64,000 nucleotides of DNA from Pseudomonas syringae KCTC 12500 (lineage in GTDB: Bacteria > Pseudomonadota > Gammaproteobacteria > Pseudomonadales > Pseudomonadaceae), in contig NZ_AYTM02000002.1 in NCBI RefSeq assembly GCF_000507185.2, forward strand, positions 2,960,001 to 3,024,000, in the 5' to 3' direction. A program made the position numbers and the translations under genes. Position 1 is the stretch's first letter, and each line of letters starts with the position of its first letter. Below, one piece after another: positions 11,701 through 20,053 of this stretch. The notes under the pieces are model-generated. The model was not told the origin of the DNA. It was given only the letters and a program-made list of their open reading frames with translations, and did no database searches.

Positions 11701-12127
11701 CGTTGAGTTCGCTCTGCAGATCACTTTGCTGGGTGCTGCGCTGACTGAGCAGTTGCTCCAGCTGCGGTACGTCGAGGCCGCCATAACGCTGGGCCACGGG
11801 CACCACTTTGCTTTCTTTCAGGCGGGCCAGTTCACGCTGGTTTTCCGACGTCTGTTTTGGCGCCTGGGCAAGCTGCTGTTTGAGCGCTTCGAGTTTCTGT
11901 TCGCTGTCCTTCTTGCTGGCCAGGAAAGCCAGTGTCTGCTCGAGGACTTGTTGCAGTGCCTTTTGCTCGGCGTCTGGCAGCTTGCGGTCGGCAATCTTGT
12001 CGAGGCTTTGCTGAACAGCGTCGCTGCTGGGCGGGTCGGCGGCGAGCACCGGGAAGGAAGACAGGCAGAGCGCAAACAGTGCGGCAGCACAAAAGGAACG
12101 CAGGGAAAACATAGACACCGGTCGCAT
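8723..12127 (-). CDS. Large MscS-family mechanosensitive channel (MscK/MscM type)
   Basis: About 1134 residues, matching the MscK/YjeP size class (about 1100-1120). The order is a signal peptide (FSLRSFCAAALFALCLSSFPVLAA), a long periplasmic helical region rich in Gln/Leu heptads (about 30-490), about eleven membrane helices (from about 540), then the MscS pore domain with GVGFVTTLSTLGVSWDKLQW, GLGFGMQEIFANFISG and the cytoplasmic beta-domain (RIGDTITIGALSGTVSKI). It should act as a tension-gated osmotic safety valve in the inner membrane. The ATG at 12127 or at 12112 could be the start; neither has a strong Shine-Dalgarno. It lies 23 bp downstream of the NhaP2-like gene on the same strand, a sensible K+/osmotic pairing. 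Confidence 0.92.
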   Translation of the reverse strand: MRPVSMFSLRSFCAAALFALCLSSFPVLAADPPSSDAVQQSLDKIADRKLPDAEQKALQQVLEQTLAFLASKKDSEQKLEALKQQLAQAPKQTSENQRELARLKESKVVPVAQRYGGLDVPQLEQLLSQRSTQQSDLQSELNDANSLAITAQTRPERAQTEISANQTRIQQINAILKNGKDNGKPLSADQRNLLNAELASINALNLLRRQELAGNSQLQDLGNSQHDLLTEKVARQEQEIQDLQTLINDKRRAQSQKTVADLSLEAQKSGGSSLLATESAANLKLSDYLLRGTDRLNELTQQNLKTKQQLDNLTQTDQALSEQINVLSGSLLLSKILYKQKQALPHLELDKGLADEIANIRLYQFDINQQREQMSTPTAYVERLLATQPPENVTLQLRRTLLDLAITRSDLLERLNRELSALLNESITLQLNQKQLTSTAQGLRATLDEQMFWIPSNKPLDVEWFQNIWPRLQKQVSTLPWTSSLSELSDGLTQRPLLFLPLLLLIGILTWRRKALYQKLNRLHADIGHFKRDSQWKTPLALLFNVLLAMPVALGLALCGYALQIDARGQNANLGEALLQIALAWLVFYTAYRVLAPQGVAQLHFRWETAQVEFLRGWVRRLGLVVLALVAVVAVAEHQPAALADDVLGIGVVLTCYALMTWLLARLLISSPTHHNASLFRKTVGVVFTALPVALFLAVCFGYYYTALKLSDRLIDTLYLMMIWLMVEATFVRGLSVAARRLAYQRALAKRQAARENGDSDIPVEEPKLDIEQVNQQSLRLIRLALLAGFVGALYLVWAELITVFAYLDNIILYEYTSGTGANMSMVPISLSDFLGAGVIIVITFVLAGNLPGLLEVLVLSRMNLAQGSAYATTTLLSYTIAGVGFVTTLSTLGVSWDKLQWLVAALSVGLGFGMQEIFANFISGIMILFERPVRIGDTITIGALSGTVSKIRIRATTITDFDRKDIIVPNKTFITGQLINWSLTDTVTRVTLKLGVDYGSDLDLVRSLLLQAARENPRVLKEPEPIVYFLNFGESTLDHELRMHVRDLGDRNPVLDEINRFINREFKKQHINISFRQMEIYLKNTQGLEYKLVPAEPGDKHGAPAGQTTLQPVNTQVTPATKDAPEPPELRLD

Positions 12128-12150
12128 GATGATACGTGTGGGTTGGCAGT

Positions 12151-13893
12151 TTAAAGGAACAGTCCGGGGCCCGGGCGGGTTCCTTCGGGGAATTTGACGC
12201 CCACTTTCTGGATCTTGTTCCCGTCCATGACGGCAACTGTCCAAATAGTTCCATTCCATTCAATCTGGTCGCCCACCACCGGCTCGCCACGGTTCTTCTG
12301 CACAATGAACTGGCTGAGCGGCATGCCTGGGTCGATGCCGTCGAGTTTCAGGCCATACAGGGCCGCCACTTCACCCAGCCTTGCGTCGCCTTCAAGCACG
12401 AAGTCGCCGAAGAAACGCAGGTCCAGCCCACGCTGCGGTGCCTGGCTGAACAATTTGCCCAGCGCTGGAAGGTCATGTTCGTGGCCTATCACGCACAGCA
12501 GATCACCCACTTCCAGCGTCGTGCTGCCGGACGGATGGAGCAGTTGCTGGCCGCGGAACAGTGCCGCGATACGCGTGCCTTCCGGCATCTTCAGTTCACG
12601 CAGAGCCGCGCCAATGCACCACTTTTCGGCGCCCAGGCGGTAGACGAACAACTCCCATTCGCTGGTGACGTGCACCTCCAGCGCGGCCCGGGAAATCGGC
12701 GCGGGATCAGGCGGAACCGTCACTTTGAGCAGTTTGGCCATCCACGGCAGGCTGGTGCCTTGCAGCAACAGCGAAACCAGCACGATAAAGAACGCCAGGT
12801 TGAAGTACAGCTGTGCGTTGGGCAGGCCGGCCATCAGCGGGAACACCGCGAGGATGATCGGTACCGCGCCACGCAGGCCGACCCAGGCGATAAAGGCTTT
12901 TTCGCGATCATGGAAGGCCTTGAACGGCAGCAGGCCGACCATCACCGACAGTGGACGTGCCACCAGAATCATCCACAGCGCCAGACCCAGCGCCGGTATC
13001 GCAATCGGCAGCAGATCGTGCGGCGTGACCAGCAGGCCCAGCACCAGAAACATGCCGATCTGCGCCAGCCAGGCCATGCCATCGAGCATGTGCAGGATGC
13101 CGTGGCGACTGCGAATCGGCCGGTTGCCGAGCACCAGACCGCACAGGTAGACCGCGAGAAAGCCGCTGCCGTGGATGGCGTTGGTCAGGGCGAAGATTGC
13201 CAGGCCACCGGCAATCACCAGAATCGGGTAGAGGCCGGCGGCCAGATTGATGCGGTTGACCAGCTGCAGCAGGATCCAGCCGCCGCCCAGACCGATAAAG
13301 CTGCCGATACCGAATTCCTGGATCAGGTGCCCCAGCAGTCCCCAGTGCAAGCCGGTCTGCCCACTGGCCAGCATGCCGATCAGGGTGACGGTCAGGAACA
13401 CGGCCATGGGGTCGTTGCTGCCCGACTCGATCTCGAGGCTGGCGGTAACGCGCTCGTTCAAGCCTTTGCCCCCCAGCAGTGAGAACACCGCCGCGGCGTC
13501 TGTGGAGCCGACGATCGCGCCGATCAACAGGCCCTGAATAACGCTGAGATTGAACAGCCACGCAGCCATCATGCCGGTCAGTACCGTGGTGATCAGCACG
13601 CCCACCGTCGCCAGCGACAAGGCCGGCCATAGCGCAACCCGGAAACTGGCCACCCGCGTTCGCAGCCCGCCGTCGAGCAGGATGACCGCCAGCGCAAGGT
13701 TGCCGACCAGGTAGGCGGTCGCGTAGTTATCAAAGATGATCCCGCCGCCATCGACGCCTGCGACCATGCCCACTGCGAGGATGATGACCAGGATCGGAAT
13801 GCCGAGGCGTGACGAAAGAGAACTGACCAGGATGCTCGCGGCTACCAGCAACGCGCCGATCAGGAACAGGCTGTTGATGGTGGTGGCGTCCAA
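12151..13893 (-). CDS. nhaP2: K+(Na+)/H+ antiporter, NhaP2/CvrA family
   Basis: A 580-residue CPA1 antiporter. The first 390 residues form about 12-13 membrane helices, including [37 protein letters not shown] and [13 protein letters not shown], the last with the ion-coupling Asp of the family. A TrkA-C-like domain (about 400-480) and a C-terminal CorC/HlyC-type domain follow. The frame runs up to 13947, but the TTG at 13893 ([15 protein letters not shown]) has GGAG 8 bases upstream and gives the family length (E. coli CvrA 578). Its stop is 23 bp before the channel gene. It exports K+ in exchange for protons; regulation by nucleotides or osmolarity is known only for homologues. Confidence 0.93.
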   Translation of the reverse strand: MDATTINSLFLIGALLVAASILVSSLSSRLGIPILVIILAVGMVAGVDGGGIIFDNYATAYLVGNLALAVILLDGGLRTRVASFRVALWPALSLATVGVLITTVLTGMMAAWLFNLSVIQGLLIGAIVGSTDAAAVFSLLGGKGLNERVTASLEIESGSNDPMAVFLTVTLIGMLASGQTGLHWGLLGHLIQEFGIGSFIGLGGGWILLQLVNRINLAAGLYPILVIAGGLAIFALTNAIHGSGFLAVYLCGLVLGNRPIRSRHGILHMLDGMAWLAQIGMFLVLGLLVTPHDLLPIAIPALGLALWMILVARPLSVMVGLLPFKAFHDREKAFIAWVGLRGAVPIILAVFPLMAGLPNAQLYFNLAFFIVLVSLLLQGTSLPWMAKLLKVTVPPDPAPISRAALEVHVTSEWELFVYRLGAEKWCIGAALRELKMPEGTRIAALFRGQQLLHPSGSTTLEVGDLLCVIGHEHDLPALGKLFSQAPQRGLDLRFFGDFVLEGDARLGEVAALYGLKLDGIDPGMPLSQFIVQKNRGEPVVGDQIEWNGTIWTVAVMDGNKIQKVGVKFPEGTRPGPGLFL

Positions 13894-14092
13894 AGGCGGT
13901 ACTCCGTAGAAAACTGAATTGAAGCGGGAAGGGCGAAAGCTGACCATGCAGTCCGCGTGCCAAGGGATTTAACCTGTTGAATTGCTTGGCTGTCAAAGAG
14001 CAATTTCGAGCGATTGACCCAGACCGGCGCTTCCGGGCTCACGATTGGTTGCAATCCAGCGGCTGACACATAGTTATATACCGCAGACCAGG

Positions 14093-14134
14093 CCTTCTTG
14101 CCCCCTACTGTAGGGGCTCCAACCACCAAGAAGG
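14093..14134 (+). promoter_or_regulatory. Leader stem-loop that can sequester the Shine-Dalgarno of the first toxin gene
   Basis: CCTTCTTG (14093-14100) is exactly complementary to CAAGAAGG (14127-14134). The right arm contains the AAGAAGG Shine-Dalgarno, 8 bases before the ATG at 14143. An inner hairpin CCCCT/AGGGG (14102-14106/14112-14116) sits within the loop. In RNA this would bury the ribosome binding site. Whether it responds to temperature, a protein or a ligand cannot be told from sequence. The remaining upstream bases back to the nhaP2 start at 13893 show nothing else clear. Confidence 0.5.
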
Positions 14135-14142
14135 TTTTCATC

Positions 14143-17100
14143 ATGGACGATGAATTTGCAGCACAGTACGACTTCGGCGATGACGACAGGGCTGGCGATG
14201 ATGACTCTGACGCAGAGTTCTGGGCGCGGGTAGACGAAGACTCTTCGGTCAGCGATTACTTCCGCCTCAACCCGATCAGCCTACAGTCACCTGCCGCCCT
14301 TGCTGCGCGGGATGTGGCACAGGAATGCCAGTCAAGGTGGGGTATCGAGATCGATCCGGACGACACTTTGATCGCCACGCTGTATATCGAGGACCCGAAG
14401 CTCTATCCCGCTCCTCACCGCGCCAATGTCGCTCACTCGATGACGCTGACCGAGGCGCTGCTGCGCAACTGGCAGCAAAACGGTAATGGCGACTGGTTTG
14501 ATCACCTCGGGCATTTGCAGCCCCATCATGAGGACGGTCTCGACTGTCAGGTCGTGGATGAAAAACTGCCGTCCTATGACTGCGTCGCTTATGAAGCGGT
14601 GTACCGGAAAACCGCTCCGCAGCACTACGATTCGACGACGCAACTGCACCTGACTGCCGAGGCGTTCAAGCAGTACATCTGGGATCACAACCTGCAAGCC
14701 GGCTATCTCGCCTACCTGAAACAGTTCTGGCAGGCGCACGCCGACGACTACAACCTGATGCTCAAGGCCGGTCTGTTCAGGGCGGCCTGGCTGCAAGCCG
14801 AGGAAAACACGCTCAAGGCCGAGCACAAGGACATGGTGCTGGAGGCGCTCGGGCTGCCTGCCGATCAGGGTTGGAAACAGCTGAGTTTCGACGCTTTTGT
14901 CGCCGCGCCGATTTCCACTCGCGTGACGATTTCCGAGTTGCAGGTGCATGGCTACAGCGCCGCCGACATCATGGTCATACGCAGTGCCGATTCGCCGACC
15001 GTGCTGCTCTACATCCCTGGCAACTCGTCACCGATTCATACCTTCGCCAACGCCGACGCGCTCAAGGACTGGATCGCGCTGATGTGCAAGGATCCAGGCA
15101 AACGTCGGTCTTTCGAGGGGCATTTCAGTGCTGCGGATGACGTCGATGGCTTTTTCTACAGCGGCGTTGCCACCGCCCTCAGAGGCTTCGCTGTCTACCC
15201 GAAACTGCTGGACGCGGCGACCGGCGGGTGGAACCCGCGCAAACTGGTGCAGTTCGGCGAGCCGCTACAGCCCTGGCCGTTCTCGCACTTCAAGGATCGG
15301 GTCAAGGCGAAGTCTGAAGCGGACGCGCTGCAAAAAATACGCAGCCATAGCGATTACTGGAAAGAGGAAGCCAGCAGTGGCTTGAGCGAGTGTGTGTCTG
15401 TTCTGGGCGGTGTTGCCATCGTCTTTCCCGAACTGATTCCGGTCATCGCGGGGCTGTCCCTTGCACTGGTCGGGCTGGGTGTCGACGCGGCGGTCAATGG
15501 CCGCACGCTGGACGAGCGCCAGGCAGGGCTTGGGCGGATTGTCTTCGGCGTATTGAACGCGCTGCCGATTCTTGCCGAGGAGGGCGCTGCGGTCGAGGCT
15601 GGCGCCGAAACCGGGCTGATTGACGAGGCGGGAGGCGGTTATGAGGTTTCTGGCCCCACCACACCGATCGACCCTGTTATCGAGGTCGAGCCGATTCCGG
15701 TGTTCAGGGAAGAGCCGCCGGCCTTGCGTTCGCTCGATGCCAAAATGCGCCGCCTGTTGCGCGCGCTCGAAGTGACTCAAGACCTGCCAGGGCTGGCCTC
15801 GGGAGAAGTGGCAGGCATTTATCCGCTGCAAGGCAAAAGTTACATCGAGCTGCATGATCAGGCGTTTCGGGTCGAGTGGGTGCCACAGGAAAAGCAGTAC
15901 CGGATTCGCTCTGATTCTGATCCGCGTGTCTGGGGGCCTTACGTGAAGACTATCGACGCCGGCTATTGGGATCTGGACCTCAAGCTTGGTTTGCGTGGCG
16001 GGGAGAGCTTTGACGGCTCGCGATTACCGCCGGCCAGTGAGGCAGACAGCGCGGTGGTGGCGGTCATACCTGACGAGCCCGCAATCGAGGTGCAGCGCTG
16101 GGGCCCCAAGGTACAGGTCGAGTTGCCACTGGATCAGATCATGGTCGAGGAGGTACAGAGCCAGGCAAAAGGGACGGTCGTAGAGAAGTACTTCATTCAG
16201 ATCGGAGGGATCAGGAAGAACGTCTATTACGATGCCGATATTCCGTGCTGGCGCACTGACCCGTCTTCAAATGGCCTTGTCTGGCTGGACCGCAACGGTT
16301 TCTGGAACAGTGGGTCGGAGGATGCATTCAGGAAGGTAGAGGCAAAACTGCCACAGAGCCGCCGGTTCGAAATCTATTCTTTCCCTCGCGTGCCCAGGTT
16401 GTCTGCAGATGCCGAGCCCATCAGCCGAGTGATTCATCACATATGGCTGGGCGAACGCATGCCGGGCGATAACCTGCTGGAAAAGATGCTGGATAACATG
16501 CGCACCAGCCCGGACTTGCGCTTCGAACTGCATATCGACGTCCACCACCCGACGGCGCATCAGCAGTTGCTGGATTACTTCAGCGAACATCCGCAGATGC
16601 GGATTTCCAGGCTCAAGGAAGAAGCGTTTTTCCCCACGTTCCTGAAGGGTGAAAATGGCGAGGCGTTCAACTATTTCATGCACTCGGAGAATCGTAATTA
16701 TGCGGCGGCGTCGGACATTCTGCGCTATCGGCTGATCAACGAATACGGCGGCATTTATCTGGATTGCGATGACACCATCAATGTCCCTTTCGCAGGCACG
16801 CCATTGAAAGCAGGGCCCAATGATGTATTGCTGGGCAGGCGTCTGGACGCGCCGCAACTGAGCTACACCGGCCCGGGTAACAGCCATTTCGCCAGCCACC
16901 CGGACAACCCGGTGCTGAAGAGGATCCTGAAAGAAATAAACATGCGTTTCCAGAATGAAAAACAGACCAACAAGGCGTTTTTCAGTACGCGCAGACCTTT
17001 CATCGATCACAGCAGCGAAGCCTCGCGTAGCGCCTCCAGAGACCGAATGACACCGTACATGACGCGCATTTCCGATCTGACCGGTCCCAAACTCATGTCA

Positions 17101-17274
17101 GACGTCTTGAGAAAGCTGCGACCTGACTATTTCGATCTGCTGGAGCGTTCCTATTTGCCGGTCGATGAGGTCTTGTCCGTGTTGTACATCGAACACCTGA
17201 ACGAGGCCGTGGACTTTTATTTTCCATTCAAGGGCAGGGCGAAAATTTCCCCGGGCTCAGAGAATGGTTGGTAA
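14143..17274 (+). CDS. Large DUF6543-type toxin with C-terminal TcdA/TcdB-like glycosyltransferase domain
   Basis: 1043 residues, no signal peptide, very acidic N-terminus (DFGDDDRAGDDDSDAE). Residues about 50-410 are the long N-terminal region shared with other pseudomonad dermonecrotic-type toxins. About 418-452 is hydrophobic and ends AAVNGRTLDERQAG (from 449). A linker module starts GIYPLQGKSYIEL at 558. The C-terminus (about 760-1040) is a GT44/GT32-like glycosyltransferase: IHHIWLG (W768), AAASDILR (D858, R861) and YGGIYLDCDD (D874, D876). Spacing D-3-R-13-D-2-D equals D270/R273/D286/D288 of C. difficile TcdB. An open TTG start at 14098 is rejected because AAGAAGG lies 8 bases before the ATG at 14143. 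Likely glycosylates a host protein; the target is unknown. Confidence 0.85.
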   Translation: MDDEFAAQYDFGDDDRAGDDDSDAEFWARVDEDSSVSDYFRLNPISLQSPAALAARDVAQECQSRWGIEIDPDDTLIATLYIEDPKLYPAPHRANVAHSMTLTEALLRNWQQNGNGDWFDHLGHLQPHHEDGLDCQVVDEKLPSYDCVAYEAVYRKTAPQHYDSTTQLHLTAEAFKQYIWDHNLQAGYLAYLKQFWQAHADDYNLMLKAGLFRAAWLQAEENTLKAEHKDMVLEALGLPADQGWKQLSFDAFVAAPISTRVTISELQVHGYSAADIMVIRSADSPTVLLYIPGNSSPIHTFANADALKDWIALMCKDPGKRRSFEGHFSAADDVDGFFYSGVATALRGFAVYPKLLDAATGGWNPRKLVQFGEPLQPWPFSHFKDRVKAKSEADALQKIRSHSDYWKEEASSGLSECVSVLGGVAIVFPELIPVIAGLSLALVGLGVDAAVNGRTLDERQAGLGRIVFGVLNALPILAEEGAAVEAGAETGLIDEAGGGYEVSGPTTPIDPVIEVEPIPVFREEPPALRSLDAKMRRLLRALEVTQDLPGLASGEVAGIYPLQGKSYIELHDQAFRVEWVPQEKQYRIRSDSDPRVWGPYVKTIDAGYWDLDLKLGLRGGESFDGSRLPPASEADSAVVAVIPDEPAIEVQRWGPKVQVELPLDQIMVEEVQSQAKGTVVEKYFIQIGGIRKNVYYDADIPCWRTDPSSNGLVWLDRNGFWNSGSEDAFRKVEAKLPQSRRFEIYSFPRVPRLSADAEPISRVIHHIWLGERMPGDNLLEKMLDNMRTSPDLRFELHIDVHHPTAHQQLLDYFSEHPQMRISRLKEEAFFPTFLKGENGEAFNYFMHSENRNYAAASDILRYRLINEYGGIYLDCDDTINVPFAGTPLKAGPNDVLLGRRLDAPQLSYTGPGNSHFASHPDNPVLKRILKEINMRFQNEKQTNKAFFSTRRPFIDHSSEASRSASRDRMTPYMTRISDLTGPKLMSDVLRKLRPDYFDLLERSYLPVDEVLSVLYIEHLNEAVDFYFPFKGRAKISPGSENGW

Positions 17275-17290
17275 GGCTTCAGTGTTTGCA

Positions 17291-17311
17291 GCGGCTCGTC
17301 GGCTGAGCCGC
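17291..17311 (+). terminator. Hairpin between the two tandem toxin genes
   Basis: GCGGCTC (17291-17297) and GAGCCGC (17305-17311) form a 7-bp stem with a 7-base loop, 17 bp after the first toxin stop. No T-run follows, so it may be a weak terminator or a transcript-end stabiliser. The rest of the 135-bp gap shows only the Shine-Dalgarno of the next gene. Confidence 0.3.
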
Positions 17312-17409
17312 CACCTGCATTCACACGTCCGCGGCGGTATAGATAGTTAGCGCCACGAACGCCCTGATGAATGATTACGTGCATGACTTCTCTCGTACAG
17401 GAAGACGTC

Positions 17410-20031
17410 ATGACACCTAACCCGCTGAAAACACCTAAAACCGACCAGCAACTGCTGCGCGAACGTGCGCAGCAGTTCGTTCTGGATTACCCCGATCTTT
17501 ACGATCTGGCCCACACCGCCGCCAGCAGGATCATTCTTCAGCACACCCAGCGCGTGTTCGCTCCGGAGCGGGTGTATTGGCATCGTTTCAGCAGTGCCAG
17601 CAGCAGTCCGCGCACGTTTACCGGCTGGCAGCATTCCGGAGTGCCGGTGCAGTCGATGACTTTGATCGAGTTGCTCATGCGGCACTTCAGCGCCCACGAC
17701 CAGGAAGCCAGCGACGAGCTTTCCCTGTACGGCGGTTTCTATACCGATGGCCCGGATCATGGGGTTTTCGACGAGCGCAATGAGGTGCCCATGCTGCCTC
17801 AGGACGTGCTCAAAGACATGTGGACACTTGATTTCAGCACGCTGTACACCCGCCGTATGGAGCGATTCTGGAGCCTGCACAGCGAGAACTTCTGCACCTT
17901 GGCCAAGGCACGCTATCAGGTTGCAGCCAGTCATTGTCTGCGCAAGGGCCAGCTTTCAGCCGTCGATTTCAAGCATGTCACGAGCGTCGTCACCGCCGAC
18001 CCCTTGCAGCCCCCTACGCTGAAAGCCTTGCTGGGCCCGCTTCCTGCAACTCCCGGTGTTACGGTACACACGTTGGATATCGATGGCATCAAGGCCCATG
18101 ACATGCTGCGTATCGTCACCGCCGCTGGCCGCGAGATCATCTACTGGCCCGATGCCGAGCAGCCGTTCATGGCGTTCGATAGCGAACGTGCGGTGTACCG
18201 CTGGCTCAAGGCCCGGTTCATGGGCGAGCACGCCGACAAGGCGATAACACGTCAGTTTCTGCGTGGTGAGACGTCCCGTAAAAAGGACGGTGAGCGATTC
18301 TTTCGCGCGGTGAGCCAGTTGCTCGCGCACGACTGGCGTGCCGACATCCCACTCGTCAACCTGGGGCAGGCTCCTATTGTGGGTGACCCCTTCGTGTATC
18401 TGCGAGACGTCGTTCGACAGGGCATGACCGCCGATGCGCGTGAACGGCTGACTTCCAACGCGGATCTGCGCAAGCAGATGTGGATCGGCTACCTGGGCGC
18501 GTTCATGCAGGCGTTTGGCGGGCTTGCGGCTTTGGGTTGGCCGATCGCCTTGACGCTGGTTGGCGCAAGTCTCGCCAATACCGGTTTGAGCATTGATCAG
18601 GCGGTCAATGGCAAGACCGCAGCGCAGCGCAAGGCTGGCGTGTTGGGCGCGATCAACAACATTATTTATCTGCTCTTCAACCTGCCGCTGTTGATGTCCC
18701 TGCGTGCTGTCCCTCAGCCTGTGCCGGTGGCCGCAACCGAAGGCCTACCGATCTCCAGCGAGGTGCTGGAAAGCAGCAGCGCGCCGGCCCATCCACTGGA
18801 CAATATGGAAGGCAACCTGCTGCTCGACAGCCTGACGCCTTCAGCTGCGGAGGGCAGATTTCGCGGCATCTACACGCTGGGCAATGGCGAAACCTGGATC
18901 AAGCTTGCGCAACTGCCCTATCGCGTGATGTTCAATGAGCAGCAGCAATGCTGGCTTATCGTCAACCCAAACAACCCGTTTGCATTCGCAGGCAGCAAGC
19001 CGGTGCGTCTGAGTACCGACGGGGAGTGGGCGTTACTTGACTCGCCCGGTCTGCAGGGCGGTGCCCCGATGGATGTGCCGATGCCGTCAAGCAGCGCATC
19101 CACCGCGACGGGCAAGCCTTACGTGACCGTGCACTCGGCCTTTTGGGACAGGTATCTGCAAACGGATCTGTTCAGTGAGCAGCACTATGCCGAAGTGGCC
19201 TTGGCCCGGCAGAAAGGCGTCATGAGCATTTGGCAGCCAGACCCTGAAGAGGCTCCCGTGTCGGACTCATCACCTGACGGCGACGAAGTGTACAAAGACC
19301 CTTGGCATGGCAAACATCGGGTTTTCAGGCTCGGTGAGGACGACTATTACGGCAGAAATATCATGCTCTATACCCAGGATGACGCTGAATTCAATCAGTT
19401 CCTGCGCACGGGCGAGAGCAAAAGGGCCAATCAGGTACAACTCATCGAACGACTGGCCGATGACATCCATGTGGTGGGGTACAACAATGATGTCGAGTTG
19501 TACCGCGGCGGCAGCGGTGATCGAGGGACTTCGGGCGCCGTGTTTCGCAACGGGCAGATCAAGGTGGGTGATGTGCTGGTCAATACCGATGTCACCTCGT
19601 TCAGCGAAAATCCCTATGTGGTCAGCGCCTTCGCCAGCAGTCGGGCCGGTGCGCCCATTAACGCCATGATTGGCCCGGTAACTTTCGATGACACGTCGGT
19701 GGTCTTCGTGTTGCCCAAGGGCCGTTACCTGAGGGCCACGCCGATTGCACCGTTTTCAGCCTCGCCCGAGGAAGCCGAATCGATCTTTTTGCCCGGCTGC
19801 TACTTTCAGATCGACAGCATCGAAGAGGTGAGTGGCGAGTTTTACCGCATCATGAAAATCCAGATGCAGGAGGTGGATCGTCCGGCTCAAGGGCGTGCGC
19901 TTTACGACATGCGCACGGGCGAGCCCTTCAGCCGAGATCAGTACGCACTCAAACTGGGTAATGATGCCAAGCCATTGGTCGACCGGTTTTTCCCGCAGGA
20001 GCCACTGGCTGACCTGTTCGGCTTTCACTGA
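17410..20031 (+). CDS. Large DUF6543-type toxin with C-terminal R-S-E ADP-ribosyltransferase domain
   Basis: 873 residues without signal peptide. Residues about 60-350 resemble the N-terminal region of the upstream toxin. About 357-395 is hydrophobic (AFMQAFGGLAALGWPIALTL) and is followed by AVNGKTAAQRKAG from 398, matching a motif of the first toxin. The linker module GIYTLGNGETWIKL begins at 486 and includes NPFAFAGSKPVRL. The C-terminal part reads as a mono-ADP-ribosyltransferase: VELYRGG with Arg699, DVTSFSENPYVVSAF (T729-S732, the STS-like strand) and EEAESIFLPG with E788-x-E790. The ATG at 17410 is preferred over an upstream frame opening at 17371 because AGGAAG lies about 6 bases before it. 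Likely modifies a host protein using NAD+; specificity is unknown. Confidence 0.83.
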   Translation: MTPNPLKTPKTDQQLLRERAQQFVLDYPDLYDLAHTAASRIILQHTQRVFAPERVYWHRFSSASSSPRTFTGWQHSGVPVQSMTLIELLMRHFSAHDQEASDELSLYGGFYTDGPDHGVFDERNEVPMLPQDVLKDMWTLDFSTLYTRRMERFWSLHSENFCTLAKARYQVAASHCLRKGQLSAVDFKHVTSVVTADPLQPPTLKALLGPLPATPGVTVHTLDIDGIKAHDMLRIVTAAGREIIYWPDAEQPFMAFDSERAVYRWLKARFMGEHADKAITRQFLRGETSRKKDGERFFRAVSQLLAHDWRADIPLVNLGQAPIVGDPFVYLRDVVRQGMTADARERLTSNADLRKQMWIGYLGAFMQAFGGLAALGWPIALTLVGASLANTGLSIDQAVNGKTAAQRKAGVLGAINNIIYLLFNLPLLMSLRAVPQPVPVAATEGLPISSEVLESSSAPAHPLDNMEGNLLLDSLTPSAAEGRFRGIYTLGNGETWIKLAQLPYRVMFNEQQQCWLIVNPNNPFAFAGSKPVRLSTDGEWALLDSPGLQGGAPMDVPMPSSSASTATGKPYVTVHSAFWDRYLQTDLFSEQHYAEVALARQKGVMSIWQPDPEEAPVSDSSPDGDEVYKDPWHGKHRVFRLGEDDYYGRNIMLYTQDDAEFNQFLRTGESKRANQVQLIERLADDIHVVGYNNDVELYRGGSGDRGTSGAVFRNGQIKVGDVLVNTDVTSFSENPYVVSAFASSRAGAPINAMIGPVTFDDTSVVFVLPKGRYLRATPIAPFSASPEEAESIFLPGCYFQIDSIEEVSGEFYRIMKIQMQEVDRPAQGRALYDMRTGEPFSRDQYALKLGNDAKPLVDRFFPQEPLADLFGFH

Positions 20032-20053
20032 TCAAGCGCTGGCCAGGTTTTCA

